Positions 1 through 9,062 of a DNA stretch of 64,000 bases are shown here, in pieces (position 1 is the first letter of the stretch; the number at the start of each line of letters is the position of its first letter). Under the pieces are notes generated by a model, which ran no database searches, was not told the DNA's origin, and saw only the letters and a program-made list of their open reading frames with translations. The position numbers and the translations under genes were made by a program. The DNA is taken from the NCBI RefSeq assembly GCF_003207815.1, contig NZ_NKTX01000002.1:124001-188000 (forward strand). The letters are read 5' to 3'. This DNA comes from Komagataeibacter oboediens (GTDB taxonomy: Bacteria; Pseudomonadota; Alphaproteobacteria; Acetobacterales; Acetobacteraceae).

Positions 1-2
1 AT

Positions 3-440
3 GCGGGCATCCTGTCCACCCACCTGCATTCGGACGGGCAGTATGGCGACCTGCTGTATGTCGATGGCGCCACGGGGCAGCATGACAGGCCCGCCCATTT
101 GCGCATGCAGGGGCGCGATGTGTTCCGTCATGCGGTGGGCAAGCTATCCGCTTCGGTTGATGAGGCGCTGGCGGCGAATAACCTGAGCCATGCGGATGTG
201 AACTGGCTTGTGCCGCATCAGGCCAACCTGCGCATCATTGACGGCGTGGCGCGCAAGCTTGCGCTGCCGGCGGAACGGGTGGTGGTGACGGTGGACCGGC
301 ATGCCAATACATCGGCCGCATCCATTCCCCTGGCGCTGAACGAAGCCGTGCGGGACGGGCGCATACGTAAGGGTGACCTTGTGCTGATGGAAGCGCTGGG
401 TGGCGGACTGACATGGGGTTCGGCACTGGCGCGGCTGTAA
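3..440 (+). CDS. fabH: 3-oxoacyl-ACP synthase III (KAS III), C-terminal part
   Basis: The gene runs in from before the window; 145 C-terminal residues are visible, ending at a TAA. KAS III condenses acetyl-CoA with malonyl-ACP to start fatty acid synthesis in the cytoplasm. The visible part is the thiolase-fold C-terminal half. It carries the family's active-site histidine in VPHQAN and asparagine in NTSAAS, and ends with the typical [13 protein letters not shown] glycine-rich segment. The catalytic cysteine lies upstream and cannot be checked. The usual alphaproteobacterial order plsX-fabH-ihfA-merR fits the next two genes. Identification is firm; only completeness is open. Confidence 0.95.
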   Translation, partial: AGILSTHLHSDGQYGDLLYVDGATGQHDRPAHLRMQGRDVFRHAVGKLSASVDEALAANNLSHADVNWLVPHQANLRIIDGVARKLALPAERVVVTVDRHANTSAASIPLALNEAVRDGRIRKGDLVLMEALGGGLTWGSALARL

Positions 441-539
441 TGTCGTTTCGGTACCACATTGAAATGGATGCGCAATAAACCGCCTGCGCACTGAATACAT
501 TCAATTGACGATGATGGCGCTCATGCATAACGTTTACGC

Positions 540-863
540 ATGAGCACCGTGACACGCGCCACTCTGGCAGAACAGATATATGATCAGGTCGGGCTGTCCC
601 GCCATGAATCCGCCGATATTCTGGAAGATATTCTGGAACGGATGGCACGGACACTTGAAACCGGCGATACCTTGAAAATAAGCGGGTTTGGCACGTTCTC
701 TGTCCGGCAGAAGGGGCAGCGCACGGGCCGTAACCCGAAAACAGGGGTGGAAGTGCCGATTCTTCCGCGTTCTGTTCTGGTGTTTCGCCCCAGCCAGCTG
801 CTTCGTGCCCATGTCAATGGACAGTCCGGTGGGGAAGGCCCGCCGGAAGGAGACGATGAATGA
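540..863 (+). CDS. ihfA: Integration host factor alpha subunit
   Basis: A 107-residue DNA-bending protein of the HU/IHF family. The alpha-type character shows in [10 protein letters not shown], in [20 protein letters not shown], which forms the beta-arm that inserts into the minor groove, and in the FRPSQ ending of the fold. The last 15 or so residues are an acidic, Gly/Pro-rich tail beyond the fold. IHF-alpha normally pairs with IHF-beta, which is not in this window. The stop codon overlaps the start of the MerR-like gene by ATGA, so the two are probably co-translated. Confidence 0.93.
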   Translation: MSTVTRATLAEQIYDQVGLSRHESADILEDILERMARTLETGDTLKISGFGTFSVRQKGQRTGRNPKTGVEVPILPRSVLVFRPSQLLRAHVNGQSGGEGPPEGDDE

Positions 864-1642
864 GCACGCAGCACGAAGCGCCAGCCGAAACCGTGTCAAC
901 GCAGGCCATGACGCAGCCGGATACGGACAGCCTGCCCATTTACGAGGTCGCGCGTGAACTCGGGCTGGCCCAGCATGTCATGCGCATGTGGGAATCCCGT
1001 TTCCCGCAGTTGCGTCCGCTGCGGGGGCAGGGTGGACGGCGGTACTATCGCCCGCATGATATCGCGGTGCTGCGGCGGATTGCCGACCTGCTGTATGTCC
1101 GTAAGCTGTCTGTTGCGCAGGCGCAGGCGGAACTGGGGCAGGACGCGGCCCTGGCTGCGGAACCTTCACCCGTGATCGATGCCGCACCCGCGGCCCCGGT
1201 CGCGCCGGAAGTCGCCCCTGCGCATGTCGCGGCAGAGATACCGGTCACGCCGGTTCCGCCGGTAGAGCAGGCACAGGGGGAAGAACCTGTCGCCGGAGAC
1301 ACCCCGGCGCAGCCGGAGCACGCGCCCCCGGCGACCATGACTGTCGAACAGGTCACGATTATCGAAGAAACTGTCGGGACCATACAGGTGCCGGACGCCG
1401 CTGCCCCGGTTCATGAAGTCTCGCAGGATACGGCACCGGTGGATGACGCGCCCCCGATCGCTGCTGCGTCCGAAGATGCTGCGATGTCGGATGACGATGC
1501 GACGGATGAAGACGAAATGCCGCTTGAGCAGATCGTCATGATCGAACTGGAACGCCTGCAGGGGGAAAACGCCATGCTGCGTGAAAGCCTGCGTGGCGTG
1601 CTGGTGGAACTGCAGGCCCTGCGTGAGATGGTGCCTGTCTGA
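860..1642 (+). CDS. MerR-family transcriptional regulator with long Ala/Pro-rich linker
   Basis: A 260-residue protein. Residues about 25-95 form a MerR-type winged helix: [10 protein letters not shown], then [11 protein letters not shown], then [17 protein letters not shown]. Residues about 100-215 are a low-complexity Ala/Pro/Val/Glu-rich linker. The C-terminal 40 residues are acidic and then strongly heptad-like ([18 protein letters not shown]), which suggests a coiled-coil dimerisation helix as in other MerR proteins. No effector-binding cysteines are visible. It overlaps ihfA by four bases, the common alphaproteobacterial arrangement. The target genes and ligand cannot be told from the sequence. 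Confidence 0.85.
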   Translation: MSTQHEAPAETVSTQAMTQPDTDSLPIYEVARELGLAQHVMRMWESRFPQLRPLRGQGGRRYYRPHDIAVLRRIADLLYVRKLSVAQAQAELGQDAALAAEPSPVIDAAPAAPVAPEVAPAHVAAEIPVTPVPPVEQAQGEEPVAGDTPAQPEHAPPATMTVEQVTIIEETVGTIQVPDAAAPVHEVSQDTAPVDDAPPIAAASEDAAMSDDDATDEDEMPLEQIVMIELERLQGENAMLRESLRGVLVELQALREMVPV

Positions 1643-1715
1643 TTTATCCGGTTTTTTTCATTTTTGCGCATATCGTGGCTTGCCGTCCCCTAACTGGCCT
1701 GCTACACCCTGCGCA

Positions 1716-1815
1716 TCGCAGACAGGCGGGCAGTAGCGCAGCCTGGTAGCGCATCAGTCTGGGGGACTGGGGGTCGTGGGTTCGAATCCCGCCTGCCCGA
1801 TATCCCTGTCTGCGA
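1716..1815. repeat. Perfect 11-bp inverted repeat flanking tRNA-Pro
   Basis: The arms are tcgcagacagg at 1716-1726, abutting the first base of the tRNA, and cctgtctgcga at 1805-1815, four bases after the discriminator base. In the primary transcript they would extend the acceptor stem by 11 pairs with a small 3' bulge. This is seen directly; any processing role is inference. Confidence 0.7.
1727..1800 (+). tRNA. tRNA-Pro (anticodon GGG)
   Basis: A 74-nt cloverleaf. The acceptor stem pairs cgggcag with ctgcccg. The D-arm is gcgcagcctggtagcgc. The anticodon stem pairs tcagt with actgg around the loop ctggggg, giving anticodon GGG, which reads CCC and CCU. The T-arm contains ggttcgaatcc. The 3' CCA is not encoded. 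A terminator follows at 1846. Confidence 0.95.
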
Positions 1816-1845
1816 TAAAAAATTATGGGCGATCGCCACGATTGA

Positions 1846-1871
1846 AGCACCTGAAACCAGGTGCTTTTTTT
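1846..1871 (+). terminator. Rho-independent terminator after tRNA-Pro
   Basis: An 8-bp perfect stem agcacctg/caggtgct with an aaac loop is followed by seven T residues. It ends the tRNA-Pro transcript just before the convergent AI-2E-type gene. Confidence 0.85.
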
Positions 1872-1893
1872 GTATCTTCCGTTCGCCTGTGCG

Positions 1894-3042
1894 TCAGTAC
1901 CGTGCGCGGCTCCAGTTCAGCCACAGCATGTGCAGCACTGCCATGATGGCAGGCCCGACAAATAGTCCCAGCAGGTTCCAGCTTTCCGCGCCGCCCAGAA
2001 TGCCGGTCAGCACCCACAGGAAGGGAAGCTGGGTTGCTCCGCCAATCAGGGCAGGGCGCACCAGGTGGTCCGCCAGCAGGATCACGGCAATCCCGAACAG
2101 GATGATGGCAATGGCCGTCAGCACCGCCCCGGTATTGATCACCAGCATCAGGGCGACGGCGCTGATGGCGATCAGGGCGCAGAAGGGGATCATGGCCGCA
2201 ATGGCGGTTATCACGCCAAACAGGAAGGGGTGGGGCGCACCTGCGACCAGATAGGCAAGGCCCATCAGCATGCCTTCGCCAATTCCCACCAGTACCAGCC
2301 CCGATACCGAACCATGGACGGATGCGATAATCTGTAATGCAATCCGTTCGCCCCTTTTGCCAAAGGCGCGACGGGAGACGTTCAGGGACTGGCGGATGAC
2401 CGAATCCCCGTCCTTGAGCAGGAAAAACAGTGTCAGGATGGCAAAGGTGAACAGCAGCACCCGATGCAGCACCTGTGATCCAAGCTGCTGGGTGACCTTC
2501 ATGCTCTGCCCGATATTCATCGACCCGAGAAGGGCGGACACATCGGCAGGGTTTTTCAGGTGATCGTTCCACCATGCCTCGACTGTCTGCCGCCCATAGG
2601 GCAGGTGACTGACCCATGGCGGAAGGGGAATGCCCGAATGCCGCGCATCATTAAGCAACCTGAGCACGCTTTCTGCCTCGCGTCCCGCCTCAAGTCCGAA
2701 CAGGGCCAGTGGCCCCAGGAAAATAAGGGCGATCGCCAGCGTGAACACGACAGGCAGCAGCGTGCGGTGGGCACGCGAATGCCACCGCGTGCGGGCACGC
2801 ACATAAAGCGGCCATGACGCGATGGCGAATATGCAGCCCCAGATCAGCGATGGCAGGAACCCGCGTACGGTGTACAGCGCCAGCAGCACGAAAAACAGTG
2901 CCAGCCCCGCGCGCGCCATGCGCTGCGTGCGCTGGGTTGCGCTGAATGACCGGAAGGTTTGCATCGTGGATGCAGGATCCACGCGGCGGCCCGGCATGGG
3001 GGTGCCTGCCTGATCCTGATCCGCGTTGTAGGGATCCGTCAT
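1894..3042 (-). CDS. AI-2E family transporter (YdiK/PerM-type permease)
   Basis: A 382-residue inner-membrane protein with about seven to eight hydrophobic segments in the AI-2E transporter pattern. There is an N-terminal TM pair (ALFFVLLALYTVRGFLPSLI), a central soluble stretch, and a C-terminal TM cluster including MLMGLAYLVAG, GVITAIAAMIPFCALIAI and DHLVRPALIGG. The start was set at the ATG six bases after a GAGGA ribosome site; a second ATG six bases upstream would abut that site. Known members export autoinducer-2 or act as Na+/H+ antiporters, so the substrate here is unknown. It lies 46 bases after the peptidase on the same strand, probably as one unit. Confidence 0.85.
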   Translation of the reverse strand: MTDPYNADQDQAGTPMPGRRVDPASTMQTFRSFSATQRTQRMARAGLALFFVLLALYTVRGFLPSLIWGCIFAIASWPLYVRARTRWHSRAHRTLLPVVFTLAIALIFLGPLALFGLEAGREAESVLRLLNDARHSGIPLPPWVSHLPYGRQTVEAWWNDHLKNPADVSALLGSMNIGQSMKVTQQLGSQVLHRVLLFTFAILTLFFLLKDGDSVIRQSLNVSRRAFGKRGERIALQIIASVHGSVSGLVLVGIGEGMLMGLAYLVAGAPHPFLFGVITAIAAMIPFCALIAISAVALMLVINTGAVLTAIAIILFGIAVILLADHLVRPALIGGATQLPFLWVLTGILGGAESWNLLGLFVGPAIMAVLHMLWLNWSRARY

Positions 3043-3088
3043 GGTCATTCCTCTGGAAAACGGGCTCGTGTCAGCAAAGACATTAATC

Positions 3089-5170
3089 CTATGTCGGCGG
3101 CGTCGTTTCAACGGCCCATAGGGCAAAAGCGTGAATCAGGGCGGCTTCTTTCAGGGAATCGAACCGGCCTGTCGCCCCGCGGTGTCCTGCTTCCATGTTC
3201 GTGCGCAGCATGATGGGCCGGTCCGACCGGTTGTTATCCCGCAGGCGGGCAACCCATTTCGCCGGTTCCCAGTAGGTGACACGCGGATCGGTCAGGCCGC
3301 CCATGGCCAGGATGGCGGGATAGGCGCGGGGGGCCACCTGTTCATACGCGGCATAGCTGGCGATCAGGTCATAGGCATCCGCGTCTTCCAGCGGATTGCC
3401 CCATTCGGGCCATTCCGGCGGTGTCAGGGGCAGGGTGTCGTCGGACATGGTATTCAGTTCATCCACGAACGGTACTACCGCGACGATGCCTGCGAACAGG
3501 TCGGGCCGCATGTTGGCGATTGCGCCCATTACCATACCGCCAGCCGACCGGCCGTCCGCCACGATCCGGCCCGGCGCGCCGAAGCCCGCATCGGTCAGGG
3601 ATGTGGCACAGGCGATGAAATCGCTGAAGGTATTGGGCTTGTTGCGTCCCCGACCGCCCAGGAACCAGTTCCACCCCTTTTCCGACCCGCCGCGCACATG
3701 GGCAATGGCATAGAACCATCCCCGGTCCACAAGGCTGAGCACGCGGGTGGAGAAGACCGGGTCAATCGCGTGACCATATGATCCGTAACCATACAGCAGC
3801 AGCGGGGCGGAGCCGTCTATGGGGGTATCATGGCGCCCCAGCACGGTGACGGGCACCTGCTCGCCATCCGGCGCCTGCGCGCTCAGGCGCCAGCAGCGGT
3901 ACTGCGCCGGATCATGGCCCGAGGGAACGGACTGCTGCTTGAGCAGGCGGTCCGCGCACGTCATCATGTCCTGTGCATGCCACTGCCGTGGCGTGGTGGG
4001 GGACTGGTAAATATAGCGCAGTTCGGTCGTGTCGTATTCATAGCCGCCTGCGAATGTCAGGTCATAGGCGGCCTCATCCGGCTCCAGCGCATGGGTGTGG
4101 CCGTCAAGGTCGCGAATGACGATGCGCGTGTTCGCATCCCGTCGTTCCCGCCATGCAATATGGCCCGACCAGACCATGCAGTCAGTAATGTAGCGACCCG
4201 GTTCATGCCCGATCAGGTCACGCCAGTTCTCGCGCCCCGGCGCGCTGTCGGGCGTGGTCATGATCTTGAAGTCATATGCGCCATCGGCATTGGTCAGGAT
4301 GATGAAGTGGTCGCCCTGATGGTACAGTCCGTACATCAGCCCGGTCTGGCGCGGGGCAGCGCAGGCGGGTGCGGCCTTCGGGTCGTGGCCGGGAACCAGC
4401 CAGGATTCGGATGTATCGTGGTTGCCAGTGGAAATGATGATCCAGCCACCCGAACGCGTCGCGTCCACGCCCACGAAGAAACCTGGGTCAGGTTCTTCGT
4501 ATACCAGCGTATCCGTATCCTCCCCGATGCGGCGGCGATAGACCCGGGCCGGGCGGCCATGTTCATCCCGCCAGACCCAGAACAGGAAGCTGCTGTCGGG
4601 AGAAAAGACAAAGGCCCCGCTGCAGTTGTCCACGGGGGGCAGGGCGGTTGCGTCCGTACTGGCGAGGCGGCGGAGGTGGATGCGATAGATTTCGGACCCC
4701 TGCGTGTCCTCGGCATAGGCGAACAGGGCATGGTCGGGGCTGTGGCTGGTGGTGGCGACGGCGTAATAGTCATGACCGCTGGCCGCCGCGTTGACATCCA
4801 GCAGTACCTCTTCCGCCTGTGGCTGGCCCACGGGGTAGCGTGTGTAGACGGGATACTGCGCGCCAGGGGCATAGCCGGTCTGGTAGAAGAATGGCCCGTG
4901 GGGGACGGCGGGATAGGTATCGTCAGGCTGTATCCGGCCCTTCATTTCCGCTACAAGCTGTTCCTGCAGCGTGTCCGTGCCCGACAGGACGGACTGCGTA
5001 TAGGCGTTTTCCGCACGCAGGTGTTCGGCAATGTCAGGACGCAGCAAGGAGGGATCGCGCAGCACGTTCTGCCAGTTGTCGTCCTTCATCCACGCATATT
5101 CATCCTGACGCGTGCGGCCAAGCTGCGTGATGGTGCGGGGTATCTTGCGGGCAACGGGGGGAAGGGTCAT
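3089..5170 (-). CDS. ptrB: Oligopeptidase B-like serine peptidase (prolyl oligopeptidase family S9A)
   Basis: A 693-residue protein, close to the usual 680-710 of oligopeptidase B. It has an N-terminal beta-propeller region and a C-terminal alpha/beta-hydrolase domain from about residue 420. The catalytic triad is visible: Ser542 in GRSAGGM, Asp628 in TDPRV and His663 in EAGHRGATGRF. The family cleaves short peptides after basic residues, usually in the cytoplasm, and no signal peptide is seen. Neighbours on the same strand are a Nudix hydrolase 26 bases upstream and the AI-2E-type gene downstream. A prolyl endopeptidase specificity is possible, but the C-terminal motifs fit PtrB better. Confidence 0.9.
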   Translation of the reverse strand: MTLPPVARKIPRTITQLGRTRQDEYAWMKDDNWQNVLRDPSLLRPDIAEHLRAENAYTQSVLSGTDTLQEQLVAEMKGRIQPDDTYPAVPHGPFFYQTGYAPGAQYPVYTRYPVGQPQAEEVLLDVNAAASGHDYYAVATTSHSPDHALFAYAEDTQGSEIYRIHLRRLASTDATALPPVDNCSGAFVFSPDSSFLFWVWRDEHGRPARVYRRRIGEDTDTLVYEEPDPGFFVGVDATRSGGWIIISTGNHDTSESWLVPGHDPKAAPACAAPRQTGLMYGLYHQGDHFIILTNADGAYDFKIMTTPDSAPGRENWRDLIGHEPGRYITDCMVWSGHIAWRERRDANTRIVIRDLDGHTHALEPDEAAYDLTFAGGYEYDTTELRYIYQSPTTPRQWHAQDMMTCADRLLKQQSVPSGHDPAQYRCWRLSAQAPDGEQVPVTVLGRHDTPIDGSAPLLLYGYGSYGHAIDPVFSTRVLSLVDRGWFYAIAHVRGGSEKGWNWFLGGRGRNKPNTFSDFIACATSLTDAGFGAPGRIVADGRSAGGMVMGAIANMRPDLFAGIVAVVPFVDELNTMSDDTLPLTPPEWPEWGNPLEDADAYDLIASYAAYEQVAPRAYPAILAMGGLTDPRVTYWEPAKWVARLRDNNRSDRPIMLRTNMEAGHRGATGRFDSLKEAALIHAFALWAVETTPPT

Positions 5171-5196
5171 CGCATGGTCCTTGCGCGGGCGGTGGC

Positions 5197-6048
5197 TCAG
5201 TCGGGTTTCGGGGCGTGCCAGCCCGTCAGGCCGCGGCGCAGGCGCTGGCCTTCGGGGGTGGCAGGATCGATCATGCCCGTGCGCAGGAACAGGTCGATCA
5301 GCACAAGGTTCACGTTGAACTTGAACTCATCGGTATCGCGGACCAGCGCATAGGCCTCCTCCAGCGGGATCAGGCGGAATTCCTCCACCTCCCCATCGGC
5401 GGGGGTGGGGACGAAATTGGCTGGCAGTTCCAGTTCGAAACAGTGCAGCACGTCACGGCGCAGCCCCTCGGGCCGGTCCAGCGCGTAGCGGATGTCCGCC
5501 GTGGCACGGGCATGGGCCACCAGTTCGGGCGGCAGGCTGGCTTCCTCCGCCGCTTCCTTGATCAGGGCCTGTGCCGCCGTGTGGCCCGCCGGGATGCCGC
5601 CTGCAACCAGATGGTCCAGCTTGCCGGGGTCGAGGCGTTTGGTCATTGACCGCCGCGCGATCCACAGGTGCAGCCCATCAGGCCGCCGTACAAGTCCGTT
5701 AAGGTGCACGCCCGCCGCCATAAGGCCAAACAGCGGCAGCGCCCCGCGGTCAATGCGTGCCACGGGCGGCAGGGCCATGTCGGTCCAGACGTCAAACAGT
5801 TCGTGGTGGGAGCGGTAGGCACCTTCGCGGGCCATGGCCTCGCCCACCTGTTCCAGCCGGGCGGGGTCGGGCAGCGTGACGACGTGTCCCGCATGCGTCA
5901 TGCCATGGCGCAGCAGGACCGGCAGCAGGTCGGGCTGCACCCATCCGGCGGGCTGCGTGCCCAGCCGGAATTCCAGCCGCCCGCCGGGCAGCACCGCCGT
6001 GTTGCAGGCGGCGATATGACGAAAAAAACCATCGAGGTTACGTGACAT
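5197..6048 (-). CDS. Nudix hydrolase with N-terminal DUF4743-like domain
   Basis: A 283-residue protein. The first 120 or so residues match the domain found ahead of Nudix folds in thiamine-pyrophosphokinase-related hydrolases. The Nudix domain begins near residue 125 (GLVRRPDGLHLWIARRS). The Nudix box, KLDHLVAGGIPAG followed by KEAAEEASL, departs from the GX5EX7REUXEEXGU consensus: His replaces the first Glu, Lys the Arg, and Ser the Gly. The metal-binding EE pair remains. Members of this group are thought to clean up damaged thiamine diphosphate analogues; that role is inferred from family only. The start is the ATG of MSRN. Confidence 0.85.
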   Translation of the reverse strand: MSRNLDGFFRHIAACNTAVLPGGRLEFRLGTQPAGWVQPDLLPVLLRHGMTHAGHVVTLPDPARLEQVGEAMAREGAYRSHHELFDVWTDMALPPVARIDRGALPLFGLMAAGVHLNGLVRRPDGLHLWIARRSMTKRLDPGKLDHLVAGGIPAGHTAAQALIKEAAEEASLPPELVAHARATADIRYALDRPEGLRRDVLHCFELELPANFVPTPADGEVEEFRLIPLEEAYALVRDTDEFKFNVNLVLIDLFLRTGMIDPATPEGQRLRRGLTGWHAPKPD

Positions 6049-6159
6049 GATCCATCCCTGTCCTTCGGGCCATGGCTGGCATACCGGCTGCCCCATGGGC
6101 TGACAATCCTCCGGATGTCCCGCAATGGCGGGAGATATGGGTTGCAAAACCCGTAACGT

Positions 6160-8001
6160 ATGCCACATGGCGTTCATATGGCTGTTTCCGACAAGACCCG
6201 GCATGACCCGCCGGAACGTTCCGCCGCCGCGACCCTGCGCGGCCTTCTGCCCTATCTGTGGCCCCGGCATGACCCGCGCACACGCCTGCGGGTGGTGGGC
6301 GTATGCATCCTGCTGATCGCGGCCAAGGTCGCCACCATTGGCGTGCCCTATGCCTACAGCCGGGTGATCGACGCCCTGCAGCCTGCGGCGGGGCGGGCAG
6401 CCATGATGCCGCTGGTGCTGATCGTGGGGTACGGCCTGCTGCGCATGGCGGCGGCGGGACTGGGGGAACTGCGTGATGCGCTGTTTGCCCCGCTGCGCTA
6501 CCGCATAAGCCGGATCGCGGCCATGCGCAGCTTCACGCACATGCACCAGCTTTCGCTGCGTTTTCACCTCAACCGCCAGTCGGGTGGAGTGACGCGGGCG
6601 ATCGCACGCGGGACGGAAGCGATCGAGACCCTGCTGCGTGTGGGGGTGTTCAACGTGGCGCCGACCCTGATCGAGGCGTTGATGGTCATTGTCGTGATCT
6701 GGCGGCTGTTCGACTGGCGGTACGCGGTGGTGATGCTGGTGGCGGTGGCGGCGTACGTGCTGTTCACCATCAAGTTCACGTCGTGGCGGATCGGGCTGCG
6801 GCGCCAGATGAACGACATCAACAGCGAAGCAAGCTGGAAGGCGCTGGACAGCCTGCTGAATTACGAGACGGTCAAGTATTTCGGCAATGAGGAACACGAA
6901 CGCAGGCGCTACGAGGACGCCCAGCGACGCTACGAGACCGCTGCCGTCCGTACCCAGATCTCGCTCAACGGGCTCAATTTCGGACAGGCCGCGATCATCG
7001 CCACGGCCCTGATCATCGTCATGCTCATGGCCGGGCGAGATGTGGAGGCAGGGCGCATGACGGTGGGGCATTTCGTGCTGGTCAACACCTATCTCATGCA
7101 GCTTTACCTGCCGCTGAACTTCCTGGGCAGCGTGTATTCCTCGCTGCGCAATTCGCTGGTGGACCTTGAACACATGTTCGCCCTGATGGATGAACAGGCC
7201 GACATTACCGATGCCAGGGACGCGCTGGACCTGCCCGCGCGGCTGGATGAAGCACCTGCGGCCGACATCCGTTTCGAGGACGTGCATTTCAGCTACCGCC
7301 CCGACCGCGAGATCCTGCGCGGGATCAGCTTCCATGTCCCTGCGGGCCACAGGGTGGCCATTGTCGGGCCGACGGGGGCGGGCAAGTCCACGATCAGCCG
7401 CCTGCTGTTCCGGTTCTATGACGTGACATCGGGCCGGATCCTGATCGACGGGCATGACATACGTGATTATTCGCAGGCGGCCCTGCGCGGGGCCGTGGGC
7501 GTCGTGCCGCAGGACACCATCCTGTTCAATGATACGATCGGCTACAACATCGCCTATGGCCGCCTGGGCGCCACGCAGGCGGAGGTGGAGCAGGCGGCGA
7601 AACTGGCCTGCATCCATGATTTCATCATGACCCTGCCCGAAGGCTACGCCACCCGGGTGGGCGAACGCGGGCTGAAGCTGTCGGGGGGTGAAAAGCAGCG
7701 CGTGGCGATCGCGCGCACCATCCTGAAGAATCCTCGTGTCCTGCTGCTGGATGAGGCGACGAGCGCGCTCGATACCCGCACCGAGCAGGACATCCAGACC
7801 GCCCTGCATACGGTGGCCGCCAACCGCACGACCATCATCATCGCCCACCGGCTGTCCACCATTGTCGATGTGGATGAAATCCTTGTGATGGGGCAGGGGC
7901 GGATACTGGAGCGCGGTACCCACCGCGCCCTGCTGGAACGCGGCGGCCTGTATGCCGAAATGTGGGCGATACAGGCCGAGGAAGACGCCGCCGGGGCCTG
8001 A
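6160..8001 (+). CDS. Atm1/HMT1-type ABC exporter (fused permease and ATPase)
   Basis: A 613-residue half-transporter. The six-helix transmembrane domain spans about residues 40-330 and includes NYETVKYFGNE, a hallmark of the Atm1/ABCB7/HMT1 subgroup. The ATPase domain shows Walker A GPTGAGKST near residue 403, signature LSGGEKQR and Walker B VLLLDEATSALD, with the H-loop in IIIAHRLST. It would act as a homodimer in the inner membrane. Alphaproteobacterial members export glutathione-linked metals or sulfur species and support Fe-S homeostasis. The 5' end is uncertain: ATG at 6160 or 6178, neither with a good ribosome site. The gene is divergent from the Nudix gene. Confidence 0.88.
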   Translation: MPHGVHMAVSDKTRHDPPERSAAATLRGLLPYLWPRHDPRTRLRVVGVCILLIAAKVATIGVPYAYSRVIDALQPAAGRAAMMPLVLIVGYGLLRMAAAGLGELRDALFAPLRYRISRIAAMRSFTHMHQLSLRFHLNRQSGGVTRAIARGTEAIETLLRVGVFNVAPTLIEALMVIVVIWRLFDWRYAVVMLVAVAAYVLFTIKFTSWRIGLRRQMNDINSEASWKALDSLLNYETVKYFGNEEHERRRYEDAQRRYETAAVRTQISLNGLNFGQAAIIATALIIVMLMAGRDVEAGRMTVGHFVLVNTYLMQLYLPLNFLGSVYSSLRNSLVDLEHMFALMDEQADITDARDALDLPARLDEAPAADIRFEDVHFSYRPDREILRGISFHVPAGHRVAIVGPTGAGKSTISRLLFRFYDVTSGRILIDGHDIRDYSQAALRGAVGVVPQDTILFNDTIGYNIAYGRLGATQAEVEQAAKLACIHDFIMTLPEGYATRVGERGLKLSGGEKQRVAIARTILKNPRVLLLDEATSALDTRTEQDIQTALHTVAANRTTIIIAHRLSTIVDVDEILVMGQGRILERGTHRALLERGGLYAEMWAIQAEEDAAGA

Positions 8002-8100
8002 TCCGCCCCCACGCAATAATGGTGTGTGCATGCCCGTCCCGCACTGGTCAGCGGCGGCAAGGAAGTACATATCAGGAAGAACGCTAGAAGGAGCCGTGAC

Positions 8101-8367
8101 ATGACGGACACGAACAACCAGCCCCCCGAAGGGGACGCGATCCCCCCCGAACTGAGCCATTGCGGCGCGGTGGTGGACAAGGCCATCGAATACATGCTGG
8201 GTGAAAACCTGCCGCCGGTGGCCATTGCCTCCGCGCTGCTGGGCGGGTCACTGGGGCTGCTGTCGCGCACCATGGGGCGCGAGACCATGCAGGCCATGCT
8301 GGAAAACGCGCTGCACAGCGTGCAGGCGGGCGAACTGCACCCCGACCACGACCAGAAGGCAGGTTGA
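8101..8367 (+). CDS. Small conserved-looking protein of unknown function
   Basis: An 88-residue acidic protein starting at an ATG preceded by an AAGGAG ribosome site, about 100 bases after the ABC exporter. It has a hydrophilic N-terminus, a central Ala/Leu/Gly-rich segment (VAIASALLGGSLGLLSRTM) that could be an amphipathic or weakly membrane-associated helix, and a charged His/Asp-rich tail. I recognise no family. The good start signal, the matching base composition and the position between two plus-strand genes support it as real. Confidence 0.7.
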   Translation: MTDTNNQPPEGDAIPPELSHCGAVVDKAIEYMLGENLPPVAIASALLGGSLGLLSRTMGRETMQAMLENALHSVQAGELHPDHDQKAG

Positions 8368-8548
8368 GCCAGCAGGGGGAAAGTGGGGGCGAAAAGTCAC
8401 GCTTTGCCCCCCATGCCGGACAAAAAACGCCGAATCATGCTTATGCATCTTGACTGTTGGCGGTGGTTTGGCGATAAGCCGCGCCTAATCTAGACGATCC
8501 TTGCCGGGCATTTATGCCTCGGCCACAGCTATATCCGAGGATGATAAA

Positions 8549-8848
8549 ATGTCTCGCCGCTGCCAGATCACAGGCAAGGGCGTGCTGACGGGCAACAACG
8601 TCAGCCACGCCAACAACAAGTCCCGTCGCCGCTTCCTGCCCAACCTGCAGGAAACCTCCCTGCTGTCCGATATCCTCGGCACGGCGGTTCCCATGCGCAT
8701 GACCACCAACGGCATCCGCACGGTCGAGCACAATGGCGGCCTGGACTCGTTCCTGCTGTCCACCCCGAACCGCAAGCTGACGCCGGAAGCCCTGACGGTG
8801 AAGCGCCGCATCCTGCGCGTTCAGGAAAAGAAGGCCGCAGTCGCCTGA
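8549..8848 (+). CDS. rpmB: 50S ribosomal protein L28
   Basis: A 99-residue basic protein starting [20 protein letters not shown], the classic L28 N-terminus, followed by the [13 protein letters not shown] motif. It is part of the large ribosomal subunit. The start is preceded by a CGAGG ribosome site. It stands alone rather than with rpmG. A strong GC-rich hairpin follows at 8857. Confidence 0.96.
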   Translation: MSRRCQITGKGVLTGNNVSHANNKSRRRFLPNLQETSLLSDILGTAVPMRMTTNGIRTVEHNGGLDSFLLSTPNRKLTPEALTVKRRILRVQEKKAAVA

Positions 8849-8856
8849 TACGCGAC

Positions 8857-8897
8857 CGGGCCGTCCGCCGCCCCGCATGCGGGGTGGTGGCGGCCCG
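8857..8897 (+). terminator. GC-rich hairpin after rpmB
   Basis: A long inverted repeat of about 19 pairs with one bulge, from cgggccgtc to its complement around 8889-8897, with a tiny loop at gcatgc. No T-run follows, so it is either a Rho-assisted terminator or an mRNA-stabilising 3' end between rpmB and fusA. Confidence 0.6.
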
Positions 8898-9062
8898 TCT
8901 GTCGTAGATAAAGCCTGACTGAGGTCTGGTGCATTGTTCCGCTGTGCCGGTCTGCGTCGTCCATGTTGAAAGAGACTGAGGGCGGAAGCAGCTTACGGTT
9001 CCGGCAGGCGCGAAAGGGAAGGGTTCCCGTTCGCGCCCGTGTTGTCTTGTGGAGGTTCCCCC

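Noticed and set aside
3830-5353. Plus-strand frame of about 500 codons across the oligopeptidase gene
   Set aside because: The minus-strand frame has a full peptidase with a catalytic triad; the plus-strand frame is its shadow.
6049-8160. In-frame upstream extension of the Nudix gene across the ABC exporter
   Set aside because: The sequence is the shadow of the exporter; the Nudix family starts at the ATG at 6048.
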